A DNA stretch of 5,226 bases from an uncultured Phascolarctobacterium sp. (lineage in GTDB: Bacteria; Bacillota; Negativicutes; Acidaminococcales; Acidaminococcaceae). The position numbers were made by a program, and so were the translations under genes. This document shows, piece by piece, positions 1 to 5,226 of the stretch (position 1 is its first letter; each line of letters starts with the position of its first letter). The notes under the pieces were generated by a model. It saw nothing but the letters and a program-made list of their open reading frames with translations. It had not been told where the DNA came from and searched no databases. The stretch covers positions 1 to 5,226 of the forward strand of contig URXU01000022.1 of the NCBI GenBank assembly GCA_900552005.1. The letters are read 5' to 3'.

Positions 1-678
1 CAGCACCTGTACAGCCTGCGGAGCAAATTTCTTCACAGCATTAAAATATTTTTTCCATTCCAGTGTTCCTTCGCCAACCGGTAAATGTTCGTCTGCTTCG
101 CCATGATTGTCATGAATATGGCAGCCTAATAACCTATCTCCAAGCTCTTCGACAACTGAAGGAATATCCCAGCCGTTAACATGAGCATGACCCGTATCAA
201 TTAAAGCATATGCATCAGGAAAAACCTCAAACAACGAAATATATTCATGCAGGTCAAATAATACATTGCCCTTCGTACGTAAGCCGACATTTTCAATAAC
301 CAGACGTACACCATAACTTTTAGCCAGACTTACCAGCTGACGCAGGCGCTTGATAACCAAAGCCTGCACCTTGCTTTTTTCTCCATGCCAAATTTCATTG
401 GTGTGAACGACAACAAATTCAGCCTGCACTTTTTGGGCATAAGCAAAAGTTTTTTCAAAAATTTTGCTGTAATTAGTTTGTTTTTTATCTGCCAGATTTA
501 CTGCCACGCATGGTCCATGAATGGACAGAGTTCTTTTCCCCCAGCTGACCGTTTCTTCATTCCAGTAATAATCTTTACCAAATTCATAAAAGAACTCTAT
601 ACCATATTCGCTGCTGAAATCACGCAGCGGATATTTCTGAAAACCAGGAAACAATAAATCACTTACAGAAAATTTCAT
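1..678 (-). CDS. Sugar phosphate isomerase/epimerase-like TIM-barrel enzyme (AP endonuclease 2 superfamily), 3' end cut by window
   Basis: My own translation gives an uninterrupted 226-residue frame from ATG at 678 to the window edge, so the C-terminus is missing. The protein belongs to the xylose-isomerase-like/endonuclease IV-like TIM barrels (COG1082 type). Visible metal-ligand candidates in order are H54 (HGP), H92 (VVVHTNE), E129 (VIEN), D161 and H164 (DTGHAH), H187 (HIHDN), and D196 and H198 (DEHLPVGEG). The last expected glutamate would fall just outside the window. Members of this superfamily isomerise or epimerise sugars, or cleave phosphodiesters, in the cytoplasm using divalent metals. 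The start lies 6 bases after the ATPase stop, with a GAGGT ribosome site overlapping that stop, so it is co-translated as the last visible operon gene. Family assignment is strong. The reaction and substrate are not known, and a catabolic step on the imported compound is inference. Confidence 0.85.
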   Translation of the reverse strand, partial: MKFSVSDLLFPGFQKYPLRDFSSEYGIEFFYEFGKDYYWNEETVSWGKRTLSIHGPCVAVNLADKKQTNYSKIFEKTFAYAQKVQAEFVVVHTNEIWHGEKSKVQALVIKRLRQLVSLAKSYGVRLVIENVGLRTKGNVLFDLHEYISLFEVFPDAYALIDTGHAHVNGWDIPSVVEELGDRLLGCHIHDNHGEADEHLPVGEGTLEWKKYFNAVKKFAPQAVQVL

Positions 679-684
679 ATTTAT

Positions 685-1761
685 TTACCTCACATAACCT
701 ATATTATTACCGGTAACCGCATCAAACATACTGACACTGTTCCAATCAAAATCAAAGCCTTTGACATCCTGCAGATTTATTTTCTGATTGCTGCCCTGAA
801 TAAAGAAGCTTTCACCACTGCCAAGACGCAGACTGGCTGTCTGCAGATTGCCGGTATTTTCTACAAATTCAGCATGCCCCTTAATCATACCGTTATCAAA
901 TTTAGGTACGCAGGCTTCGGGACGCAGGCCAAAAAGCACTTCTTTGCGGTCACCGATAATTCTGCACCAGGCTTCCGGCACATCCAGACAGCATTTACCT
1001 ACTGCCAGTCTTTTGTTGTCAAAATGGGCTTTGACAACATTCATGGCAGGAGAGCCGATAAAGCCTGCCACAAAGGTATTTGCCGGATGGTGATAAATAT
1101 TTGCCGGCGTATCTACCTGCTGCAGTTCACCCTTATTCATTACAGCAATACGGTCAGCCACAGTCATAGCCTCTATCTGATCATGAGTTACATAAATCAT
1201 GGTTGGCTTGAACATTTCATGAATCTTTACCAGCTCCGTTCTTGCTTTCTGACGCAGCTGCGCATCAAGATTGGATAATGGCTCATCCAGCAGAAAATAC
1301 GGTGAATGTTTTACAATAGCGCGGCACAGAGCAACCCTCTGCTTTTGTCCGCCGCTGAGCTCATGCGTTTTTTTATGTTCATAGCCTTTCAGATGCAGTA
1401 TTTCCAAGGCTTTTTCCGTGCGCTTGCTAATTTCCTCTGCCGGCAGTTTTTGAATCTGCAGGCCAAAGGTAATGTTATCCCAGACACTCAGATGCGGGAA
1501 AAGCGCATAGCTTTGAAAGACCATGGCAATATTGCGTTCTCCCGGCGGCAAATCATTGACAACCTTACCGTCCATATATAAACTGCCGCCGCTTATTTCT
1601 TCAAAGCCGGCAATCATTCTCAGTGTAGTAGTTTTACCACAGCCGGACGGTCCCAGCAGAATTAAACGTTCACCTTTATGAATCTCCAGATTTAAATCTT
1701 CAATAACTGTATTTTTACCGTAAGCTTTTTTTACATGTGAAAAAACAATACTGTTTTCCAT
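685..1761 (-). CDS. ugpC: ABC transporter ATP-binding protein, UgpC/MalK family
   Basis: This cytoplasmic ATPase subunit powers the importer by ATP hydrolysis at the inner face of the membrane. All motifs are intact: Walker A GPSGCGKTT at 37-45, Q-loop Q82, signature LSGGQ at 134-138, Walker B with D158 and E159, D-loop SNLD at 162-165 and switch histidine H192. After about residue 235 (FIGSPAMN) comes the OB-fold regulatory domain of the CUT1/MalK group, with the marker GLRPE at 277-281. The length of 358 residues is close to E. coli UgpC and slightly shorter than MalK. Its ATG shares one base with the stop of the upstream permease (TAATG), which implies coupling. The symbol ugpC is used in the broad database sense: ATPases of this group serve several sugar and glycerol-3-phosphate systems, so it does not fix the substrate. 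It may also serve other importers in the cell, as MsmK-type ATPases do. Confidence 0.95.
   Translation of the reverse strand: MENSIVFSHVKKAYGKNTVIEDLNLEIHKGERLILLGPSGCGKTTTLRMIAGFEEISGGSLYMDGKVVNDLPPGERNIAMVFQSYALFPHLSVWDNITFGLQIQKLPAEEISKRTEKALEILHLKGYEHKKTHELSGGQKQRVALCRAIVKHSPYFLLDEPLSNLDAQLRQKARTELVKIHEMFKPTMIYVTHDQIEAMTVADRIAVMNKGELQQVDTPANIYHHPANTFVAGFIGSPAMNVVKAHFDNKRLAVGKCCLDVPEAWCRIIGDRKEVLFGLRPEACVPKFDNGMIKGHAEFVENTGNLQTASLRLGSGESFFIQGSNQKINLQDVKGFDFDWNSVSMFDAVTGNNIGYVR
687..691 (-). promoter_or_regulatory. Ribosome binding site overlapping the ATPase stop codon
   Basis: GAGGT on the minus strand lies 8 bases before the ATG at 678, and its last base is the first base of the ATPase TAA stop at 687-685. 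This supports the chosen start of the TIM-barrel enzyme and implies that ribosomes finishing the ATPase can reinitiate there. Confidence 0.7.
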
Positions 1762-2588
1762 TAACCTTTAACCCCCGATTGCATAAATGTATTGATAATA
1801 AATTTCTGACAGAAGCAGTATAAGATCAGCGGGGGCAAACTGGTAAGTGTAGCAACGGCCATCGCAATGCCCCATTCACTGCCGCCTTCGGCGCTGATAA
1901 ACATCTGCAGGGCCAACGGCAAAGTGTAGTTATCCTTGTCCTGCAAAATTAGCAGCGGCCAGAAATATTCATTCCAGGAATTGATAAAGAACATAATCGA
2001 AATTGCCAAAACTGAGGGCTTAATCAGCGGCAGAATTACCTTGGTTAAAATCTGACGCGGAGAAGCTCCGTCCAGTACAGCAGCTTCCAATAAAGGCTTA
2101 GGAATGCTGCGCATTGTCTGGCGCATCAAAAATACGCCCATGCCATCAACAAGGCACGGTAAAATAACGCCCCAAGGCGTATCCAAAAGGTCCAGTTTAG
2201 CCATCATCAAATAATTAGGCATAATCAGCACTGTAATTGGAATAAAGAAAGTAAGCAGCATACCGTTAAAGATTGTTTCCTTATATTTAAAATCATAATA
2301 AACAAAGGCAAATGCTGCCAGCACACTGGTAAAGGCTTTAAAAATTGTTACCACTGCGGCAATAAAGAAAGTGTTCCATACATAAGTCAGCAGCGGGAAA
2401 TTTTCCAGCACTGACAAATAATTATTAAAAGTAGGCGGCCACGGCAGCGGATTCAAAGTGGATTCAAATACCTGATTCAAATCTTTCATGGAAGTGGAAA
2501 TCATGAATATTATCGGCCAGAGCATAAGAAATACCGCAGCCAGCAACAAAATATGCCAGATGAATTCTTTGCTTAAATCAGTTTTCAT
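1761..2588 (-). CDS. Carbohydrate ABC transporter permease, MalG/UgpE family
   Basis: This is the second membrane subunit of the importer, 275 residues, the normal length for the MalG/UgpE family. Hydrophobic segments suggest six transmembrane helices near residues 11-31, 74-96, 107-130, 141-158, 192-212 and 241-260. The cytoplasmic EAA loop that docks onto the ATPase is canonical: E168-A-A, G174 and P187 in the ILP block. The ATG at 2588 sits inside the end of the upstream permease gene, an 11-base overlap in another frame. The nearest ribosome site, GGAG at 2602-2605, is 13 bases away, which is long, so translation probably depends on the upstream gene. It pairs with the other permease to form the channel. 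By operon position it corresponds to UgpE, but its substrate cannot be read from the sequence. Confidence 0.95.
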   Translation of the reverse strand: MKTDLSKEFIWHILLLAAVFLMLWPIIFMISTSMKDLNQVFESTLNPLPWPPTFNNYLSVLENFPLLTYVWNTFFIAAVVTIFKAFTSVLAAFAFVYYDFKYKETIFNGMLLTFFIPITVLIMPNYLMMAKLDLLDTPWGVILPCLVDGMGVFLMRQTMRSIPKPLLEAAVLDGASPRQILTKVILPLIKPSVLAISIMFFINSWNEYFWPLLILQDKDNYTLPLALQMFISAEGGSEWGIAMAVATLTSLPPLILYCFCQKFIINTFMQSGVKG

Positions 2589-3456
2589 AATATACTTTTT
2601 TCTCCAAATACTTATTTTTCACATACAGGAAGGCCAGATAGCAGACCATGGTAATAACGGCATAAGCAGCAGATTTACCAGTCTGGAAGAACGTAAACGC
2701 GTACTGATAGATAATATATACCAGATTGGAGCTTCCCTGATCAGGACCGCCCTGCGTAAGCATATTGACAGGTACCAGCACATACTGCAAACCGAAAACA
2801 ACCGTAATCGTAAAGACATAAATGGCCGTTGAAGAAGTCATCGGCAGAATGATCTTCTTGAAAATCACCCAGTTGGAAGCATTTTCCAGCTTGGCGGCCT
2901 CAATCATTTCACGGGGAACGGCCACCATCGCGGCCAGCATGATAATCAGGTTATAGCCAAAAACTTTCCAGCCGATAATTGTACAGATGGCAAAAATTAC
3001 CAGATAGTTTTCCTTAAACCAACGGGGTGATTCTGCACCGAACCAGCCCAGGACAATACTCAGCGGGCCTGCCAGAGGATTATATATCCACAAAAACAGA
3101 ATGCTGGCAACTGCTAAAGACAATGTGGACGGCAAAAAAAGCGCCGACCTGTAAAAGGCTGTCCATTTATGTACCATATGCCCCAAGATGAAAGAATAGA
3201 TATACGGCAAAATAAAGTTTAAGACCAGCATAATTACTACAAATAAAATCGTATTCAATAAAATCTTCAGCAGTTCAGCGCTGCCAAACAATTCGGTAAA
3301 ATTTTCCAGACCGACAAAGCTCATTGTCGGACTTACCATATTCCATGAGAAAAAGCTCAGGTAAATATTCTGCACCAGCGGCCAGTAAAAAAATATCAGA
3401 AACAGCGCTCCAGCCGGCAGCAGATACCAAAAAGCTTCCTTGCTATTCTTACTCAT
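2578..3456 (-). CDS. Carbohydrate ABC transporter permease, MalF/UgpA family
   Basis: This is the first membrane subunit of the importer, 292 residues, like UgpA and shorter than enteric MalF because it lacks the large periplasmic insert. Six hydrophobic segments are visible near residues 9-33, 68-92, 104-126, 150-175, 207-230 and 262-280. The family marker LTQGGP with a following YQYAF lies at 233-254. The EAA coupling loop is at 186-205 (E186-A-A ending in ILP, P205), but the usual glycine is asparagine N192. The start at 3456 is supported by a strong AAAGGAG site. A 70-base gap with a hairpin separates it from the binding-protein gene, and its 3' end overlaps the next permease by 11 bases. 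By position and length it corresponds to UgpA. Confidence 0.95.
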   Translation of the reverse strand: MSKNSKEAFWYLLPAGALFLIFFYWPLVQNIYLSFFSWNMVSPTMSFVGLENFTELFGSAELLKILLNTILFVVIMLVLNFILPYIYSFILGHMVHKWTAFYRSALFLPSTLSLAVASILFLWIYNPLAGPLSIVLGWFGAESPRWFKENYLVIFAICTIIGWKVFGYNLIIMLAAMVAVPREMIEAAKLENASNWVIFKKIILPMTSSTAIYVFTITVVFGLQYVLVPVNMLTQGGPDQGSSNLVYIIYQYAFTFFQTGKSAAYAVITMVCYLAFLYVKNKYLEKKVYYEN

Positions 3457-3462
3457 ACAAAA

Positions 3463-3469
3463 CTCCTTT
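3463..3469 (-). promoter_or_regulatory. Strong ribosome binding site of the first permease
   Basis: AAAGGAG on the minus strand lies 6 bases before the ATG at 3456. It fixes the start and gives the permease block its own efficient initiation after the intergenic hairpin. Confidence 0.8.
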
Positions 3470-3474
3470 TAGCT

Positions 3475-3485
3475 TTATCAGATAA
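3475..3485. repeat. Short palindrome abutting the intergenic hairpin
   Basis: TTATC-A-GATAA is a perfect 5-bp inverted repeat around one central base. It directly follows the 10-bp stem on the transcript and lies just before the permease ribosome site. It could be a small operator or lower-stem material, or simply chance in AT-rich spacer. No regulator is indicated. Confidence 0.4.
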
Positions 3486-3512
3486 ATAATGCCGCCTCAG
3501 CAGCGGCATTAT
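3486..3512 (-). terminator. Intergenic hairpin between binding-protein and permease genes (partial terminator or mRNA-stabilising stem)
   Basis: ATAATGCCGC (3486-3495) and GCGGCATTAT (3503-3512) form a perfect 10-bp stem with a 7-base loop, beginning 14 bases after the binding-protein stop. On the transcript the stem is followed by TTATCTG rather than a run of U, so it is a poor full terminator. In binding-protein operons such as malE-malF, stems at this place protect the upstream mRNA from 3' decay or cause partial termination, giving more receptor than membrane complex. That role is inferred here. The stem itself is directly visible. Confidence 0.7.
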
Positions 3513-3526
3513 CGTACATTATCCAG

Positions 3527-4825
3527 TTACAGCAATTTGTTGATTTTTTCTGCGGTCTGATGCAGAGCATCAGCAGCGCTCTGTTTACCGCTGAGGATGA
3601 TGTCACGAGCATCAATCAACAATTGTTCAGCCTGCAGGCCGTTAGCGCCGGGGAAGCTTGCCCATTTTACAACTTTAGGCATCATAGCCAAAGCTGTTTG
3701 AATGTTTTTATTTTCGTCAACTATCTTTTTGAAGCCTTTGGGATCATCAGCAACACCTTTGCGAGGCGGCAGATAGCCGGTACCAGTACTCCATTTAGCC
3801 AGTGCTTCCGGAGATTCCAGATATTTGATAAATTCAACAGCAGCTTTTTCTTTTTCCTTGTCTTTGGAGAAGATCATCAGGAAGTTGCCGCCTGCCGGAA
3901 CTTTCAGTTCTTTGCCGTCAAAAGTGGGGAACGGAGCAGCTTTTACCGGGAATTTAGCACTCTTTTCAAAGTTTGCACGTTTACCGATGGTAGTGCACAC
4001 CATGCCCAATTTGCCGCTCAGATATGCCTGGAAGCCTTCTTCATTAGTAGCATGCAGGCCACTGCCGTCTTTTACCATATCGGCCAGCATCTGGTAAGCC
4101 TGAGCCGCTTCCGGAGTATCGAAAGCTGCAACTGTTTTACCGTCAACTTTTTTAAGCATAGCACCGCCGTTAGATTCAATCAAAGCCTGCTGAGTCCAGT
4201 TATCAGCATATTCCTGCATGAAGAAACCCATATTGCCGGTTTTTTCTTTGATAATCTTGGCATCACGAACAACTTCTGCCCAGGTCTTAGGCGGATTTTC
4301 CGGATCCAGACCGGCAGCTTTGAAAATTTCCGGATTGTAATACAGTACCGGTACGCTTACGGAGTACGGCAGGCCAATCTGTTTGCCGTCATCAGTCTGC
4401 GCCAGCTGCAAAACATTGGGCAGGAAATTATCCTGCATGAAATTAGGATCTCCAGCCTGTTTGAAGGCCTCATTTAAATCAGTATATTTAAAGTTTTCTG
4501 CTGCATAATTCAGATATGAATAACCCATCTGTACTACATCAGGATTTTTACCGGATGCCATGGCAGCCTGCAAATTCTGAGTCAGACCCTTATACATATC
4601 GGGATTATATTTTGCGACAACTTCAATATTCGGATGAGTTTTATTGAAGTCGGCCACCAGTTCCTTAACAGTCGCACCGCCAAAACTTTCAGCAGCAACA
4701 TGCCAGTATTCGATTTGTACTTTTTTACCGTTATCAGCCTGTTTGTTGTCACTGCCGCATCCAGTAAGTGCCACAGCAGCCATTAAAGAAAGCATGGCGC
4801 CTGCTATGATTTTTTTCAGTTTCAT
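3527..4825 (-). CDS. ABC transporter solute-binding lipoprotein, family 1, UgpB-like
   Basis: This is the receptor that captures the substrate outside the cytoplasmic membrane and delivers it to the permease pair. It is 432 residues long, starting with a lipoprotein signal: lysines at 2-5, a hydrophobic stretch, then lipobox LTGC at 20-23 with C23 as the lipidated residue. The mature part matches family 1 binding proteins. The closest resemblance I can recall is E. coli UgpB, with shared blocks at 158-182 (VPVLYYN, then GLDPENPPKTW) and GTGYLP at 348-353; AGGNF at 311-315 is a typical hinge or ligand-side segment. GGAGG lies 8 bases before the ATG. It is the first gene of the operon, behind a terminator. 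Candidate substrates are glycerol-3-phosphate or related glycerophosphodiesters, or a sugar. Some remembered UgpB contact positions look changed, so I leave the gene symbol empty. Confidence 0.93.
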   Translation of the reverse strand: MKLKKIIAGAMLSLMAAVALTGCGSDNKQADNGKKVQIEYWHVAAESFGGATVKELVADFNKTHPNIEVVAKYNPDMYKGLTQNLQAAMASGKNPDVVQMGYSYLNYAAENFKYTDLNEAFKQAGDPNFMQDNFLPNVLQLAQTDDGKQIGLPYSVSVPVLYYNPEIFKAAGLDPENPPKTWAEVVRDAKIIKEKTGNMGFFMQEYADNWTQQALIESNGGAMLKKVDGKTVAAFDTPEAAQAYQMLADMVKDGSGLHATNEEGFQAYLSGKLGMVCTTIGKRANFEKSAKFPVKAAPFPTFDGKELKVPAGGNFLMIFSKDKEKEKAAVEFIKYLESPEALAKWSTGTGYLPPRKGVADDPKGFKKIVDENKNIQTALAMMPKVVKWASFPGANGLQAEQLLIDARDIILSGKQSAADALHQTAEKINKLL

Positions 4826-4833
4826 TAATTAAG

Positions 4834-4838
4834 CCTCC
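4834..4838 (-). promoter_or_regulatory. Ribosome binding site of the solute-binding protein
   Basis: GGAGG on the minus strand is 8 bases before the ATG at 4825. It selects this start, which is also the only one giving a complete lipoprotein signal peptide. Confidence 0.85.
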
Positions 4839-4855
4839 ATTTATTACTTTTTAGA

Positions 4856-4885
4856 TTTGTAACTATTGTAACGACTTAATGTAAA
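4856..4885 (-). promoter_or_regulatory. Candidate sigma-70-type promoter of the transporter operon
   Basis: The operon needs a promoter between the cold-shock terminator and 4838. The best pair I see is TTTACA (4885-4880, 5 of 6 to consensus), an 18-base spacer and TACAAA (4861-4856, 4 of 6). A second -10 choice, TACAAT (4870-4865, 5 of 6), has only a weak -35 (TTTGTA at a 16-base spacing). Either would give a short leader before the ribosome site. The region is AT-rich, so chance matches are likely. Confidence 0.35.
4857..4872. repeat. Tandem TTGTAAC direct repeat over the promoter region
   Basis: TTGTAAC occurs at 4857-4863 and again at 4866-4872, separated by TA (period 9). On the minus strand it reads GTTACAA twice and overlaps both candidate -10 elements. 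It may be a regulator half-site pair, two overlapping -10 elements, or coincidence. Confidence 0.45.
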
Positions 4886-4914
4886 ATACAAAGCAAGCTT
4901 AAGTTAAATATATG

Positions 4915-4948
4915 TAAAAAAAGGCACTTCCCTAAGGAAGTGCCTTTT
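4915..4948 (-). terminator. Intrinsic terminator of the cold-shock gene
   Basis: The arms 4921-4931 (AAGGCACTTCC) and 4936-4946 (GGAAGTGCCTT) pair perfectly around a 4-base loop, and A/T pairs extend the stem to 13 bp (4919-4931 with 4936-4948). On the minus strand the stem ends in seven consecutive U (4922-4916), about 46 bases after the cold-shock stop codon. This is a textbook rho-independent terminator and separates the cold-shock unit from the transporter operon. On the plus strand it has only four T, and no plus-strand gene needs it. Confidence 0.93.
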
Positions 4949-4994
4949 CCGGTTTCCGCACAATATAAAATTAAAAGTTCAAATTCTATATGTA

Positions 4995-5192
4995 TTACAG
5001 ACGAACAACGTTAGTAGCCTGTTCTCCGCGGTCGCCTTGAACAACATCGAATTCTACGGTCTGACCTTCTTCAAGGGTTCTGTAACCGTCAGCCTGGATT
5101 GCAGTGAAATGTACAAATACATCGCCGCCGTCTTCACGTTCGATAAAGCCATAACCTTTTTCTGCATTAAACCATTTTACTTTGCCAGTCAT
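4995..5192 (-). CDS. Cold-shock domain protein (CspA family)
   Basis: This small cytoplasmic protein binds single-stranded RNA and DNA and acts as an RNA chaperone, relaxing mRNA structure during cold or growth transitions. At 65 residues it is the standard single cold-shock domain, a five-strand beta barrel. The RNP1 motif KGYGFIE is at 12-18 and RNP2 VFVHF at 25-29, with the aromatic binding residues W7, F8, Y14, F16, F26, H28 and F29 all present. AGGAGG lies 9 bases before the ATG. It ends before a strong terminator and appears to be a unit separate from the transporter; its promoter and any cold-responsive leader lie beyond the right edge. Family identity is near certain, but which csp paralogue it is cannot be told, so no symbol is given. 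Confidence 0.97.
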   Translation of the reverse strand: MTGKVKWFNAEKGYGFIEREDGGDVFVHFTAIQADGYRTLEEGQTVEFDVVQGDRGEQATNVVRL

Positions 5193-5201
5193 ATTTCTGG
5201 G

Positions 5202-5207
5202 CCTCCT
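5202..5207 (-). promoter_or_regulatory. Ribosome binding site of the cold-shock gene
   Basis: A full AGGAGG lies 9 bases before the ATG at 5192 and fixes the start. Only 19 more bases of leader are visible, too few to judge any cold-responsive structure. Confidence 0.88.
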
Positions 5208-5226
5208 AAAAATAAAACTTGAACTG

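Noticed and set aside
385..657. 90-codon plus-strand frame opposite the TIM-barrel enzyme
   Set aside because: It is antisense to a continuous frame containing a full set of enzyme motifs, and its translation resembles nothing I know.
874..1278. 134-codon plus-strand frame opposite the ATPase
   Set aside because: It is antisense to a perfectly conserved ATPase gene and has no domain or plausible initiation site.
3560..4477. 305-codon open frame on the plus strand
   Set aside because: It lies entirely antisense to the well-supported binding-protein gene, has no ribosome site that I can see, and its translation is rich in Phe, Ser and Gln with no recognisable domain. It is a shadow of the real coding frame.
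4857..4886. Possible catabolite-control (cre) operator near the operon promoter
   Set aside because: The stretch TTGTAACGACTTAAT resembles the cre pattern but lacks one base between AA and CG and has no matching second half.
4919..4948. Use of the 13-bp stem as a bidirectional terminator
   Set aside because: On the plus strand only four T follow the stem and no plus-strand gene runs toward it. The seven-U tract is on the minus strand only.
5193..5226. Cold-responsive leader or promoter of the cold-shock gene
   Set aside because: Only 34 bases upstream of the start are in the window, with no promoter element or structure visible beyond the ribosome site.
1..5226. Hidden mobile element, CRISPR array, tRNA or defence system
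   Set aside because: Every stretch longer than 200 bases is covered by a normal coding frame. I saw no terminal inverted repeats, regularly spaced repeats, cloverleaf sequence or toxin-antitoxin pair.

Overview
The window is a single minus-strand block read from high to low coordinates. It holds the last part of the neighbouring cold-shock gene unit and then a five-gene ABC importer operon whose last gene runs off the left edge. No plus-strand gene is supported. Base composition (roughly mid-40s % GC by eye), strong AGGAGG-type ribosome binding sites, a lipoprotein-type binding protein and the style of the cold-shock protein suggest a Firmicutes bacterium. The class Negativicutes (for example a Phascolarctobacterium or other Acidaminococcaceae relative) is my best guess, but this is an impression and not a proof.

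Layout in the direction of transcription: 5192-4995 is a 65-residue cold-shock-domain protein with a strong intrinsic terminator at 4915-4948. Bases 4826-4914 carry the probable promoter and the leader of the next operon. 4825-3527 is a UgpB-like solute-binding lipoprotein. 3526-3457 is a 70-base gap with a perfect 10-bp hairpin. 3456-2578 and 2588-1761 are the two membrane permeases, 1761-685 is a UgpC/MalK-type ATPase, and 678 to the left edge is a xylose-isomerase-like/endonuclease IV-like TIM-barrel enzyme, cut by the window after 226 residues.

The importer is complete: a lipid-anchored receptor outside the membrane, two unequal permease subunits with EAA coupling loops, and an ATPase with all nucleotide-binding motifs plus a C-terminal regulatory domain. 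The order B-A-E-C followed by an enzyme is the order of the Escherichia coli glycerol-3-phosphate operon ugpBAECQ. Here, however, the place of the phosphodiesterase UgpQ is taken by a TIM-barrel enzyme of a different superfamily. Some residues I remember as ligand contacts in E. coli UgpB also appear changed. The substrate is therefore best left as an organic phosphate, polyol or sugar, with the last enzyme probably acting on the imported compound.

The permease, ATPase and enzyme genes overlap or nearly touch and are probably translationally coupled. The hairpin after the binding-protein gene probably allows more receptor than membrane complex to be made. I saw no mobile element, CRISPR array, tRNA, rRNA or defence system. 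This is an ordinary catabolic locus with a few details worth checking.
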